The position numbers and the translations under genes were made by a program. The notes below the pieces were generated by a model, which had not been told where the DNA came from, did no database searches, and was given only the letters and a program-made list of their open reading frames with translations. From contig JAHXIO010000019.1 in the NCBI GenBank assembly GCA_025655595.1, forward strand, positions 89,124 to 153,123: a stretch of DNA of 64,000 nucleotides, in the 5' to 3' direction. The DNA comes from Candidatus Thiodiazotropha sp. (ex Monitilora ramsayi). GTDB lineage: Bacteria; Pseudomonadota; Gammaproteobacteria; Chromatiales; Chromatiaceae. How positions within the stretch are numbered: the stretch's first letter is position 1; each line of letters opens with the position of its first letter. Shown piece by piece: positions 7,524 through 16,508 of the stretch.

Positions 7524-8621
7524 ATGGCGGAAGATAAGAACGACACTGAGAATACAGTGGCTGATGTGGCGGAAGCGGAGAAAAAAGAGGCCACAGTAAA
7601 AAAGAAAACGGCCAAGAAGAAGGCGGCGAAGAAGAAAGTTGCCAAGAAGAAGGTGGCGAAGAAAAAAGTCATCAGCAAAAAGGCTGCATCAAGTAAGAAA
7701 GTTTCGGCTGCAAAACCGGCGCCAGCCGAGAAATCGCCAGCCACGAAACAACCGGAATCTGTTCCGGCGACAGCGGCGGCCAGTACTCCCTCGAGTAGTA
7801 GTGGTACGAAACAGGCAGCTGAGTCGTCAAGTGCACGTTCATCCGGTGAGTCATCCGCCTCCTCAAGTGTTATCGTTCAGGCAAAATTAGATAAAGAGGA
7901 ATCTTCGGAGGAAAGTTCTATGTCAACGGCATCAAAGAGCTCGGGTGGCTTTTGGGTCAAAATCGTTTTTTGGCTGCTCATCATCATCCTGGCTTTCATC
8001 TATATCCGCTCATTGGCCAAGCACCCCGGGGGTGAGGAGAGCGTAGCAGAGACTGGGGTTGCAACCGAGCAGACCTCTCAACCTCAAACTGCTGATACCG
8101 CATCCGAGGCAGCAGCTCCTGCCGAGGTAACCCAGACCAAGCAGGTTACCGGCGACAGTGATGAATCAGATAAGACCGCAGCTTCAAATGCGCCTGCAGT
8201 CGCGAGTGATCAGGCCAAATTCGATCCGGCAGGATCGGATGAGTCGGTGTCCACATCAGTTGCAACGGTTGACTCATCCGATGTATCGACTGGTACCGCT
8301 GCTGAGACCGCCTCTGCGGAGTCGCCTGCCTCCAGTGGTGAAATGGGAACTGCCGGTGGTGAACCTCAAACCGCAAGTGAAAGTGGTGCAGCGGTTACCG
8401 ACCAACGCGCTGAATCGGTCTCTAAAATCCTGAAAGAGTTCGATGAGCTGCGTGAAGCGGCAAGGGCCGAGATGGAAGCAATGCGTAATCTGATTCAGGC
8501 TGAGAGAGAGCTCAGGGAAGCCATGGCGCCACCGCCCCCATCATATCCGCGTGGTTGGGGCGCGCCCGGATACAATCCCTATGGGAATGCGCCGCAGTAT
8601 TCGCCTTACGGCAGACCTTAG
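7524..8621 (+). CDS. Lys-rich-tailed single-pass membrane protein with coiled coil
   Basis: A protein of about 365 residues that I do not recognise as a named family. Residues 15-60 are a histone H1-like tail with repeated AKKK(V/A) pentamers; residues 60-135 are Ser/Ala/Pro-rich; a single membrane segment (IVFWLLIIILAFIYI) lies near 142-163; a long low-complexity Ala/Ser/Thr/Glu segment follows; a charged coiled coil (ILKEFDELREAARAEMEAM) is near 293-337; and the C terminus is Pro/Gly/Tyr-rich. If the positive-inside rule holds, the Lys tail is cytoplasmic and could hold nucleic acid at the membrane. The ATG at 7524 follows GGGGATT; ATG 7509 is an alternative. A strong terminator follows. 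Confidence 0.7.
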   Translation: MAEDKNDTENTVADVAEAEKKEATVKKKTAKKKAAKKKVAKKKVAKKKVISKKAASSKKVSAAKPAPAEKSPATKQPESVPATAAASTPSSSSGTKQAAESSSARSSGESSASSSVIVQAKLDKEESSEESSMSTASKSSGGFWVKIVFWLLIIILAFIYIRSLAKHPGGEESVAETGVATEQTSQPQTADTASEAAAPAEVTQTKQVTGDSDESDKTAASNAPAVASDQAKFDPAGSDESVSTSVATVDSSDVSTGTAAETASAESPASSGEMGTAGGEPQTASESGAAVTDQRAESVSKILKEFDELREAARAEMEAMRNLIQAERELREAMAPPPPSYPRGWGAPGYNPYGNAPQYSPYGRP

Positions 8622-8640
8622 CGAGACGAAATATACGCAT

Positions 8641-8671
8641 AAAAAAACGGGCACTAAGTGCCCGTTTTTTT
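8641..8671. terminator. Bidirectional rho-independent terminator
   Basis: A7 followed by CGGGCAC, TAA and GTGCCCG then T7: a fully symmetrical hairpin with A and T runs on both sides. It separates the convergent Lys-rich protein gene and tpx and can terminate both. Confidence 0.93.
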
Positions 8672-8693
8672 AACTCAGTCTAAAAACAGATCA

Positions 8694-9194
8694 TCAGTCC
8701 AGGTGTGCCAGGGCTGAATCGTAATCAGGTTCCTGCACAATCTCCGGCACCAGTTGTGTGTAGATCACTTTGTTATTTTCATCCAGCACAACAACAGCTC
8801 TTGCGGTGATACCGGCCAATGGACCGTCGGTAATCAATACACCGTAATCCTTGGCAAAGTTACGGCTGTGCATCATGGAGAGAGACTCAACGTTATCAAT
8901 GCCTTCCGCACTGCAGAAGCGGCTTTGGGCAAAAGGCAGATCAGCTGAGACAACCAGTGCGACAGAATTGGTTTTACCTGCCATCTCCTCGTTGAATTTC
9001 TTGGTGGAGGCGGCGCAGACACCGGTGTCGAGGCTGGGTACGATGTTGAGTAATTTCTTCTTGCCGGCATAGTTGGCCAGGCCGACATCGGAGAGGTCAG
9101 CTTTGGTGAGTGAAAAATCGGGCGCTTCTGCTCCGACAGCCGGCAGTTCGCCGTTAGTGTTGATCTCATTGCCTTCTAAAGTGATTTTGGCCAT
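8694..9194 (-). CDS. tpx: Thiol peroxidase (atypical 2-Cys peroxiredoxin)
   Basis: A 166-residue peroxiredoxin that reduces hydrogen and organic peroxides with electrons from thioredoxin. The peroxidatic Cys60 is in [12 protein letters not shown] and the resolving Cys94 in RFCSAEG, matching Cys61 and Cys95 of E. coli Tpx; the length is also normal for the family. It is a single-gene unit facing the terminator at 8641-8671, with a 318-base upstream region. No signal peptide is visible; a cytoplasmic location is expected. Confidence 0.95.
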   Translation of the reverse strand: MAKITLEGNEINTNGELPAVGAEAPDFSLTKADLSDVGLANYAGKKKLLNIVPSLDTGVCAASTKKFNEEMAGKTNSVALVVSADLPFAQSRFCSAEGIDNVESLSMMHSRNFAKDYGVLITDGPLAGITARAVVVLDENNKVIYTQLVPEIVQEPDYDSALAHLD

Positions 9195-9512
9195 TTTTTT
9201 ATCCTGTTGTTGGAGAGTAAAAGTATCGAAATCTTTTCTATTCTATAGCCAGCTCTGGTTCCCTAAAACCTATAGTCACTATTTGAATAACCAAGGGCTG
9301 TGGAAAGTGGCGGGATTGTTCGAGACATCCTCATTATGGTCGAAAAATTGCGGTAAATGGTTCATGCCATCGGAATGCGCAGTCACTGCGGTGGATCTGT
9401 TCACATCAGGGCGACTCAGCATATGAGAATTTATTCCTGAGTGGCGAAATATTTAATTTATATAAAACAAAATGATATTAAATATATTCAATGTAAGTTA
9501 TCGCTATGTTTT
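9195..9512. other. Intergenic region between tpx and the thioredoxin-like gene
   Basis: About 318 bases, AT-rich near the 9440-9510 end. It should carry the tpx promoter on the minus strand. I see no convincing gene, RNA or terminator in it. Confidence 0.4.
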
Positions 9513-10034
9513 CTAAAGCTCAGCTAACCACATACGTGCCTTGAGGCCCAATGGCGTGGTATAGCCAGCCGAGACAAATCTTATGTTGTTCTGTTTATCC
9601 ACGACATAAGCTGTGGGTACGCCTTTGACGCCCCATGTTTTGGCAATGCGGCTTTGCGGATCGGAGATTACCGGGAAATTCAATCCCTCCTTCTTAAGAT
9701 ATCGCATCAACTCATTCTCACTGCCTGATTGCATGGCAATTGTAATGACGTCATGGTGTTTGGCGAGCTTGTCGATACTGCTGGAAGAGATGCCGCATAT
9801 CGGGCACCAGGAGGCCCAAAAGTAGACCAGCAAAGGCTTTTCCCTTTGGGTTTTAAGAGAAAATACCCCCCCTGTAACAGAGTGACCCGATAACGCAGGA
9901 GCATGTCCTTCGGCAGCATCCCAAGTCTGCCAGAGATGGAGGAGATAGAGAGCAAGTATCAGCGCAAGCCCTTCAAGCAGCCAGCGAATGAGGCGTTGAT
10001 TCCAGGCCGTTTCTGTTCGGGAAATGGGTGTCAT
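9513..10034 (-). CDS. Membrane-anchored thioredoxin-like protein (ScsD/TlpA type)
   Basis: A 173-residue protein with one N-terminal membrane anchor (LLEGLALILALYLLHLW, residues 19-35) and a periplasmic thioredoxin fold containing WCPIC (Cys77 and Cys80) and the cis-proline GVPTAYV. The CPIC active site and architecture resemble ScsD, a periplasmic disulfide reductase linked to copper tolerance and cytochrome c maturation. It lies 34 bases downstream of moeA, so it is probably the last gene of the tup-mob-moe operon. ATG 10034 is chosen because a longer start would overlap moeA and add an unlike extension. The target is unknown; the many cytochromes in this window make a thiol-keeping role plausible. 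Confidence 0.82.
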   Translation of the reverse strand: MTPISRTETAWNQRLIRWLLEGLALILALYLLHLWQTWDAAEGHAPALSGHSVTGGVFSLKTQREKPLLVYFWASWCPICGISSSSIDKLAKHHDVITIAMQSGSENELMRYLKKEGLNFPVISDPQSRIAKTWGVKGVPTAYVVDKQNNIRFVSAGYTTPLGLKARMWLAEL

Positions 10035-10068
10035 CAAGTCGATACAGGATGGTAAATGGTATGGCCAA

Positions 10069-11337
10069 TTAAACCAGACTGATGAACGGCTGTATTGTGA
10101 CGTATTCTCCAGGTTCGACACCATCGCAGGATGCTTCGAGAAGAATGAAGCAGTTGCCATGGCTCATTGAGGTCAGGATTCCCGAACCCTGTCGCCCCAG
10201 GCTGACCACGCTGTAATCGCCATCGGGAGTCTGTTGCATGGTGCCCCTGACAAATTCAAAGCGTCCCGACCGTTTCCTTATTATATTTTCGCTGCGGGCT
10301 CTTAGTGTGAAGGGCTCATAGCGCTTGCCGGTGGAGAGGACATGCAGGGCTGGCAGTACAAACTGATAGAAGGTGACCATTACCGCCACCGGGTTTCCGG
10401 GCAGGCCAAAAAACAGAGCGTCATGCAGATGACCAAAAGTGAGTGGACGGCCCGGTTTCATGGCAATCTTCCAGAATTGCATCTTCCCCAATGATTGGAG
10501 GATCGATTTCGTATAGTCCGCCTCACCGACCGATACCCCACCGGAAGAGAGCACCACATCCGATACACTGGCTGCCTGTGTAAATGCTTGCCGCAAGGCA
10601 TCTGGATCATCTTTTATAACCCCGAGATCGAGGATCTCCACGCCTGCACGAATTAACATGCCGTAGAGGGTATAGCGGTTGCTGTCATAAAGTTCACCCG
10701 GCAGCAGAGGCTCACCAACGGAGCGCAGTTCATCGCCGGTTGAGAAAAATGCGACCTTGGGGCGTTGCCGTACATTGATCTCACCGAATCCCAGTGATGC
10801 AAGTATGCCGAGGTCTGCGGGCAGCAAGCGTCTCCCGGCTTCCAGTACCACCGATCCTTTGGCGATGTCTTCTCCTGCCTGGCGTACATTCTGGCCGGCC
10901 CGATGGCCGTTTCCGATTCGGATATGGTCCGATTCAACGGCCATTGTCTGCTCCTGCATGATCACCGTGTCGGTTCCTGCTGGCATGGGAGCACCGGTCA
11001 TGATGCGTACGCACTCACCCGATCTACAGACACCCTGAAACGAGTCGCCTGCATAGATGGTGCCGATCACCTTCAGATTGACGTAGTCCTCCGGTAGGTC
11101 CGCTGCGGAGAGAGCGAATCCATCCATTGCGGAGTTGGTATGACCGGGTACATCCATGGGGGAGACAATATCTTCTCCCAGAACCCGGCCAAGTCCATCG
11201 CGTATAGCCAGGCGTTCAGTGGCTTCGATTGGCGAGATGCATTTTAAAATACGCTCTCTGGCTTCAGTGACTGACAAGGTCTCCGGTGATTCAGGATCAG
11301 CACAGCTTGTGAGAGTGTTGAATACTTTCTGGTTCAT
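10069..11337 (-). CDS. moeA: Molybdopterin molybdenumtransferase MoeA
   Basis: A 422-residue MoeA that inserts molybdate (or tungstate) into adenylylated molybdopterin. Visible signatures are NSAMDGFAL, MTGAPMPAGTDTVIMQE, the SGGVSVGEADY nucleotide-binding motif, KPGRPLTFG and FGLPGNPVAVMV. It overlaps mobB by four bases (ATGA). Placement after tungstate transport and MGD genes suggests it serves the formate dehydrogenase encoded further along. The N-terminal extension of some 25 residues before domain I is longer than in E. coli MoeA. Confidence 0.95.
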   Translation of the reverse strand: MNQKVFNTLTSCADPESPETLSVTEARERILKCISPIEATERLAIRDGLGRVLGEDIVSPMDVPGHTNSAMDGFALSAADLPEDYVNLKVIGTIYAGDSFQGVCRSGECVRIMTGAPMPAGTDTVIMQEQTMAVESDHIRIGNGHRAGQNVRQAGEDIAKGSVVLEAGRRLLPADLGILASLGFGEINVRQRPKVAFFSTGDELRSVGEPLLPGELYDSNRYTLYGMLIRAGVEILDLGVIKDDPDALRQAFTQAASVSDVVLSSGGVSVGEADYTKSILQSLGKMQFWKIAMKPGRPLTFGHLHDALFFGLPGNPVAVMVTFYQFVLPALHVLSTGKRYEPFTLRARSENIIRKRSGRFEFVRGTMQQTPDGDYSVVSLGRQGSGILTSMSHGNCFILLEASCDGVEPGEYVTIQPFISLV

Positions 11338-11879
11338 GACGCTTTTTTTCCTACTGTCTGATGCAGAAAGTTATATATGAATAAGGCGATCTCGACAGGA
11401 TCATTGAGATTGAGTTGTGGCAATTTTGTAGGGATATCCGGCAGGGGTGCGTCTGTGGCAACAGCGATGACATGAGGATCATCCAGGCAGAGTAGTGGCT
11501 TCTTCAGGTCTGATCTGTGAAGTTCGATTTTTGGAAAGTCCTCCCGTTTAAAGCCCTCCACCATAACCAGGTCGATTCCATCCGGGTCGAGTTCTGAAAG
11601 GGTTTCGCGTAACGTGGGTTCAGGGTGATCCTCGCTGAACTCGGTTACCAGCGCCATGCGTCGTCGTGAAGCGATAAGGGTTTTCACCGCTCCTGCTTTG
11701 CGAAGTTCATAACTGTCCTTGTGCGGGTGGTCGATCTCGAATTGGTGATGGGCGTGTTTGATCATTACGATGCGCAAGCCCCGCTTTCGGAGTAGCGGAA
11801 GCAGTTTCGTCAGCAGCGTCGTCTTACCCGTCCCGCTAAAGGCGGAAATACCGATCAAAGGAACGGGATAATCGATCAT
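11334..11879 (-). CDS. mobB: Molybdopterin-guanine dinucleotide adapter MobB
   Basis: A 181-residue P-loop GTPase (AFSGTGKTTLLTKLLP near the N terminus; KHAHHQFEIDHPHKDSYE and VMVEGFKREDFPKIE further on) of the MobB family, which assists MobA in making the bis-MGD cofactor. Start and stop each overlap the neighbouring gene by four bases, indicating translational coupling with mobA and moeA. Confidence 0.94.
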   Translation of the reverse strand: MIDYPVPLIGISAFSGTGKTTLLTKLLPLLRKRGLRIVMIKHAHHQFEIDHPHKDSYELRKAGAVKTLIASRRRMALVTEFSEDHPEPTLRETLSELDPDGIDLVMVEGFKREDFPKIELHRSDLKKPLLCLDDPHVIAVATDAPLPDIPTKLPQLNLNDPVEIALFIYNFLHQTVGKKAS

Positions 11880-12472
11880 GCAGCATCTCCGCCCTGAAGC
11901 CTATCACGCTCTTCAGGGGTGTTGACGTTGACAAATGTCGAGGGAACATCAGAGAAATCCGCATATGCCACACGATGTTGTGCATACCAAAGATCGATCT
12001 TTCGATCACCTCCATCGAGATAGGCTTGCAGGCTGGCCTGCAGGCGAAGGGGAATCAATGCATAGACCGGCTGCAGGCGATTGCCATCATGCGCCACAGC
12101 AATGTCGGCGTTATCGCGCATACGGGCCTTGGACAGTCTCCCGACTAGATCGTCGGCGAGCAGCGGGCCGTCACAGGGTACTGTTATCATGTCACTACTC
12201 TTTACGGCATCCATGGCTGCGAGGAAGCCTGCAAGTGGGCCCTGATAATCTTCCATTGAGTCTGAAATAACCGGATAGCCGAAAGCTGCGTAGGCATTTA
12301 GATTCCTGTTGGCATTGATAATCAGCGTTTCCACTTGGGGTGCCACGGCAGAAATGACATGCTCAATCAGGGGTTTGCCATTCAGTTCGATCAGTCCTTT
12401 GTCGACTCCGCCCATTCGGCTGCCTCGGCCACCCGCGAGTATTATTGCGGTGATATCCAAATTGCGACTCAT
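11876..12472 (-). CDS. mobA: Molybdenum cofactor guanylyltransferase MobA
   Basis: A 198-residue nucleotidyltransferase that joins GMP to molybdopterin. The N-terminal ILAGGRGSRMGGVDKGL is the GTP-binding signature, followed by NANRN, the DYQGPLAGFLAAM loop and VPCDGPLL with its metal-binding Asp. bis-MGD is the cofactor form required by DMSO-reductase-family enzymes such as the formate dehydrogenase at 29 kb. Four-base overlaps link it to the ABC ATPase gene before it and mobB after it. Confidence 0.94.
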   Translation of the reverse strand: MSRNLDITAIILAGGRGSRMGGVDKGLIELNGKPLIEHVISAVAPQVETLIINANRNLNAYAAFGYPVISDSMEDYQGPLAGFLAAMDAVKSSDMITVPCDGPLLADDLVGRLSKARMRDNADIAVAHDGNRLQPVYALIPLRLQASLQAYLDGGDRKIDLWYAQHRVAYADFSDVPSTFVNVNTPEERDRLQGGDAA

Positions 12473-13188
12473 GCTGTGAACCTCATTGGTGAGGGGAGGT
12501 GAGATGGTGACAGGGGCATAATCTTAAAGGGTTCCGTTTCCACCAGGCGGCCCTCGTGTAGAAGCAGGCATCGATCAATCAATGTGCTGAGGTGTAGCGG
12601 ATCGTGACTGGCGAGTACCAGTGACATTCCCGTCTCTTTTAGAGAGGTGAGCAGATTCAGGGTGCGTCGACGTGATTCACGATCGAGATTGGCAGTGGGT
12701 TCGTCCAGCATTAGCATCCTCGGTTGTCTTAGCCATGCCCTGGCAAGGGAGACTCGTTGGCGTTCGCCTCCGGAAAGCTCTTTCGCTGATGTATTGCGAA
12801 TAGGTTCCAGGCCCGCCCAGTCCATTGCCTGTTTGATTCTCTCTTCCCGTTCATTTGCCGATAACCTGTTCGGCAGTGCATAAGCAAGATTATAACGGAC
12901 TGTTCCATCAAACATATATGGTTGCTGGTGAAGATAGAGGGTTTGTTCGAGTAGACGTCGTCTGATCCGCTTCCAGGCGATGCGACCATCGCCACAATCG
13001 ATCAGGCCCTGATCAGGCCGTTCCAGGCCGGATAGAATCCTGAGTAAGGTTGTCTTGCCGGCACCGTTGGGACCCCCCAGTTGAAGGCAGTGGCCAGACT
13101 TCAGATCAAGCTCAATTTCACGCAGTACCTCCCTGCGACCGAAACGCTTCTTCACTGAACGTACCGTAAGCAGAATATCGTCTTTCAT
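12469..13188 (-). CDS. tupC: Tungstate ABC transporter ATP-binding protein
   Basis: A 239-residue ABC ATPase with Walker A GPNGAGKTTLL, signature LSGGERQRVSLARAWL and Walker B MLMLDEPTANLD. It lies between a TupB-type permease and mobA with four-base overlaps on both sides. The assignment to tungstate rests on the adjoining TupA-type binding protein; molybdate transport cannot be excluded. Confidence 0.88.
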   Translation of the reverse strand: MKDDILLTVRSVKKRFGRREVLREIELDLKSGHCLQLGGPNGAGKTTLLRILSGLERPDQGLIDCGDGRIAWKRIRRRLLEQTLYLHQQPYMFDGTVRYNLAYALPNRLSANEREERIKQAMDWAGLEPIRNTSAKELSGGERQRVSLARAWLRQPRMLMLDEPTANLDRESRRRTLNLLTSLKETGMSLVLASHDPLHLSTLIDRCLLLHEGRLVETEPFKIMPLSPSHLPSPMRFTA

Positions 13189-13886
13189 GAGACTGGATGC
13201 CCCCGTCCCTGAAAATTCTGTAGCAGGGCGTTAAGTGTGAACGCTAGTACAAGAAGAACAATACCCAATGCAATCCCCTGAGAGAATTCACCTTTGCTGG
13301 TTTCCAGTGCAATAGCGGTGGGAATGTTGCGGGTATAGTGGAGGATGTTGCCTCCCAGCATCATTGAAGCTCCAACTTCTGCGATGATACGGCCGAATGC
13401 AGCGAGTAAGGCGGCCATCAATCCGAATCTTGCCTCACGTATGACAGTGGAGAATGCGCGTAAGGGTCCAGCACCCAGAGTGCGTGCGGTTTCCCACGCA
13501 CGCCTGTCCACTCCCTGTAGCGCGGCATGCCCCATGGCAGCCAGAATCGGGAATGAGAGGGCGATTTGACCCAATACCATGGCTGTCTGGGTGAAGAGCA
13601 GTTTCCATTCACCCAGAGGGCCCTGGCGGGATAAGAGTATATAGAGGGTCAATCCCACTACGACGGCAGGAACGGACAGGAGGGTGCTATTGATGGAGAT
13701 AAGGAGTCGTCTTCCGGGAAAGTGAAGGTAGGTTAAGGCAAAGGCAGTCATCAGCGCCGGCGGAACCGCGACCGTAATGGCGATAAATGAGACGCGAAAG
13801 GAGATACCGATAATCTCCCACAGCTCCGCGTTGCCACTGAACAGCAGTGCCAAAGCGTTGACTGTCGATTCGCTGAGTGACTCCAT
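13185..13886 (-). CDS. tupB: Tungstate ABC transporter permease
   Basis: A 233-residue inner-membrane permease with about five to six helices and the EAA-type motif around AWETARTLGAGPLRAF and FGLMAALLAAFGRIIAEVG. It matches the TupB/WtpB-like permease family. The start ATG overlaps the stop of tupA (ATGA). Confidence 0.9.
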   Translation of the reverse strand: MESLSESTVNALALLFSGNAELWEIIGISFRVSFIAITVAVPPALMTAFALTYLHFPGRRLLISINSTLLSVPAVVVGLTLYILLSRQGPLGEWKLLFTQTAMVLGQIALSFPILAAMGHAALQGVDRRAWETARTLGAGPLRAFSTVIREARFGLMAALLAAFGRIIAEVGASMMLGGNILHYTRNIPTAIALETSKGEFSQGIALGIVLLVLAFTLNALLQNFQGRGHPVS

Positions 13887-14743
13887 CAGTATGCTTTACT
13901 AAATGCGGCAAATTCACCAGCGTCGGCGGACGGTGTGAAGAGCTGATCCTTGCCGATGCGGAATTCACCGATCATTGTTTGGCCGTCAGGTGAAATGAAC
14001 CACTTGATGAGGGCCATGGCACCGTCATGGTTCGTATCAGGATGGCGTACTGGATTGACGGCGATAATCCCGTAAGGATTATAGAGTAAAGGGTCAGATT
14101 CAAATCTGATTTCCAATGGTGATTTGTTGTGATATGCCAACCAGGTACCGCGGTCTGTCAGAGTGTAAGCATCCAGCTCAGCAGCGATCTGCAATACTTT
14201 TCCCATACCCTGGCCCGCTTCACGGTACCAAGTTTTGCTTGGCCTCGTTTCGGATTTATTCCAAAGATATTGTTCCTTCTTATGGGTACCTGAGTCATCC
14301 CCGCGTGAGACAAACAATGACTGAGTCTGGGCGATGAGATCGAGGGCCTGAGTCACGGCTTTGGCGCTTCGAATGCCGGCGGGGTCGTCCTTGGGTCCGA
14401 CGATGATAAAATCGTTGTACATGACACCGTACCGTTTCTCACCATAGCCTTCGGCGACAAATTTATCTTCAGTTGCACGGGCATGGACTAATACGACATC
14501 TACATCTCCATCCCGCCCCATGCGAAGCGCCTTACCGGTCCCCACGGCAATGACATGGACTTCGTAACCGGAGGCTTCGGTAAATTTCGGTAAAAGGGCT
14601 GCGAGCAGTCCTGAGTTGTCTGTGCTGGTGGTGGTGGCTAATCTGATAATGTTTTTGGGGTATTCTTCTGCATGCACACCACTGATCGCTATAAATGAAA
14701 CCGACAGAATCAGTGATATCAGACAAAAACGCTTGATTTTCAT
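13886..14743 (-). CDS. tupA: Tungstate ABC transporter substrate-binding protein
   Basis: A 285-residue periplasmic binding protein with a signal peptide ending near GVHAEE. The TTTSTDNSGLL motif just after the mature N terminus is the oxyanion-binding signature of TupA, and SRGDDSGTHKKE is a second ligand loop; both distinguish it from ModA. It is the first gene of a seven-gene minus-strand operon (tupABC, mobA, mobB, moeA, thioredoxin-like). Tungstate specificity is typical of the family, and a tungsten-dependent formate dehydrogenase is a natural consumer. Confidence 0.92.
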   Translation of the reverse strand: MKIKRFCLISLILSVSFIAISGVHAEEYPKNIIRLATTTSTDNSGLLAALLPKFTEASGYEVHVIAVGTGKALRMGRDGDVDVVLVHARATEDKFVAEGYGEKRYGVMYNDFIIVGPKDDPAGIRSAKAVTQALDLIAQTQSLFVSRGDDSGTHKKEQYLWNKSETRPSKTWYREAGQGMGKVLQIAAELDAYTLTDRGTWLAYHNKSPLEIRFESDPLLYNPYGIIAVNPVRHPDTNHDGAMALIKWFISPDGQTMIGEFRIGKDQLFTPSADAGEFAAFSKAY

Positions 14744-15056
14744 TTATGCTTCCATACTTGCCGTTGGGTGATTCCAGCTATTGATCTGCAAAAGCAGTGC
14801 CAGTCATGAAACCTTGCAGAAAACGCGTGAAGTAGAAAAGGTATATGTTTTGTCTACTATGAATAGATATTGCCAGTAATCAGATCTGTGTTTTGGAGGA
14901 AAACCCGGGTCAAACACCGCCGGTTGTCGGAGAAGTGTCCCGAAATTGGGTCATATGTTCCAAGAACATTGACGATGAAAGGGACAAAATGACCCAACAC
15001 TCATCGACGACCCAAGTGGGTGTGAGTGTATTTTCAGAAAAACAAATCAGGAAAGA
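14744..15056. promoter_or_regulatory. Divergent intergenic region with inverted TTGGGTCA/TGTCCC elements
   Basis: This 313-base region lies between tupA (minus) and the sigma-54 response regulator (plus). It contains TGTCCC-GAAA-TTGGGTCA at 14936-14953 and, in opposite orientation, GGGACA-AAA-TGACCCAA at 14981-14997, plus a GGGTCA at 14907 and a partial copy (CGACCCAA) near 15007. The octamer TTGGGTCA and the hexamer TGTCCC are thus each present as inverted copies about 40 bases apart. This looks like an operator cluster, possibly for autoregulation of the response regulator. No function is demonstrated. Confidence 0.5.
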
Positions 15057-16478
15057 GTGGAACTGACCATGGGAAATAGCGCACATGACCTGAAGAGAAA
15101 ACGTGATGGAAGAACGATTCTCAGACCCAGTGAACAACCGATAAGAATGGCATCGGTATTGGTGGTCGATGATGAACCGGGTATACGTAATTTTCTACAG
15201 CGGGGTTTGGCAAAATATTTCGGATTAGTCGAAGCTGCAGAAAATGTTGCCGCAGCGGAAGACCTTAGGCAACGCTGCCATTTTGACCTGATCATCACCG
15301 ATATCCGTCTGCCAGGAGAGATTGGTGGAGTGGAATGGGTCAAGGAATTACGCAATCAAGGCGGTAATACCGGTGTGATCTTCATGACGGCACATGCGGA
15401 TCTTGAGACTGCAATTGCCGCACTCAGGGCTGGTGCGGAAGATTTCATCATGAAACCTTTCCGTATGGAGCAGATGATGGCGGCCGTCGAGCGTTATCTG
15501 GCACGCCAGAAGATCCAGAGAGAGAACTTTGTACTGCGAAGGCAGGTGAATCAGCTCTACGACAGTGCCGGTGTAATTGGTAATTGCGACCTGATGCGGG
15601 ACCTTTGCGAAGTCATCAAGCGTGTTGCACCCATGCCTTCAACAGTGCTATTGGAGGGTGAATCCGGCACCGGTAAGGAACTGGCGGCACGGGCCATACA
15701 TGAATTGAGCGGCAGGGCAGGAAGTTTTGTCCCCGTCAATTGTGGTGCGGTATCGGCTGAGCTGCTGGAGAGTGAACTGTTTGGTCATGTCAAAGGCGCT
15801 TTTACGGGTGCGCACCAAGCCCGGGAAGGCCTGTTTACCTATGCAGAAGAGGGCACACTTTTTCTCGATGAGATTGGTGAAATGCCCCTCCCTATGCAGG
15901 CGCATCTCTTGCGTGCTTTGGAGGAGAGATCTATCAGACCGGTGGGGTCAAATCGTGAGATACCGGTAAACGTCCGAATTATTGCTGCAACCAACAAGAA
16001 TCTTGTGGATGAGATTAGAGATGGTGAATTCCGTGAAGATCTCTATTACCGGCTTAATGTGATTTCTCTGCACATACCGGCTCTACGTGAAAGACCTGAA
16101 GATATTCCACTGCTCGCCAACCACTTTATTCAGCAATTATCAGTTGAATTGGGTGTTGAGGCCAGACAACTGGGTGAGGGGGAGCTCTCTCAACTTTTTA
16201 GCTATAACTGGCCAGGTAATGTAAGGGAACTTAAGAATGTTATCGAGCGTTGTCTGCTATTGAACAAGCCACCCAGCAGTTGTGTCATCGGTCTCGCATC
16301 GAATGACAAGGATCATGGGACAGACGAGAGTGATAATTTACAACTCGACAGTGTTGAAAAGCGCCATATCCTGAGAGTCTTGAATATGGAAGGAGGGAAC
16401 AAGTCGGCAGCAGCGCGCATCCTCGGAATCTCTCGGAAGACCTTGGAGCGTAAGGCGCAGGCTTGGGGGTTGGACTAG
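15057..16478 (+). CDS. Sigma-54-dependent NtrC-family response regulator
   Basis: A 473-residue regulator starting at GTG 15057 (AGGAAAGAG just upstream) or ATG 15069. After an N-terminal extension of some 30 residues comes a receiver domain (VLVVDDEPGIRNFL; phospho-acceptor Asp in LIITDIRLPG), then an AAA+ domain with Walker A GESGTGKE, the sigma-54 contact loop GAFTGA and Walker B GTLFLDEIGEM, and a Fis-type HTH at the C terminus (GGNKSAAARILGISRKTLE). It activates sigma-54 promoters when phosphorylated, most likely by the histidine kinase gene 30 bases downstream. Its targets are unknown; the two sigma-54 promoters of the formate dehydrogenase region are candidates. Confidence 0.95.
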   Translation: MELTMGNSAHDLKRKRDGRTILRPSEQPIRMASVLVVDDEPGIRNFLQRGLAKYFGLVEAAENVAAAEDLRQRCHFDLIITDIRLPGEIGGVEWVKELRNQGGNTGVIFMTAHADLETAIAALRAGAEDFIMKPFRMEQMMAAVERYLARQKIQRENFVLRRQVNQLYDSAGVIGNCDLMRDLCEVIKRVAPMPSTVLLEGESGTGKELAARAIHELSGRAGSFVPVNCGAVSAELLESELFGHVKGAFTGAHQAREGLFTYAEEGTLFLDEIGEMPLPMQAHLLRALEERSIRPVGSNREIPVNVRIIAATNKNLVDEIRDGEFREDLYYRLNVISLHIPALRERPEDIPLLANHFIQQLSVELGVEARQLGEGELSQLFSYNWPGNVRELKNVIERCLLLNKPPSSCVIGLASNDKDHGTDESDNLQLDSVEKRHILRVLNMEGGNKSAAARILGISRKTLERKAQAWGLD

Positions 16479-16508
16479 TGTTGGGCTCTGGTAAACCAAA
16501 CACTATCT

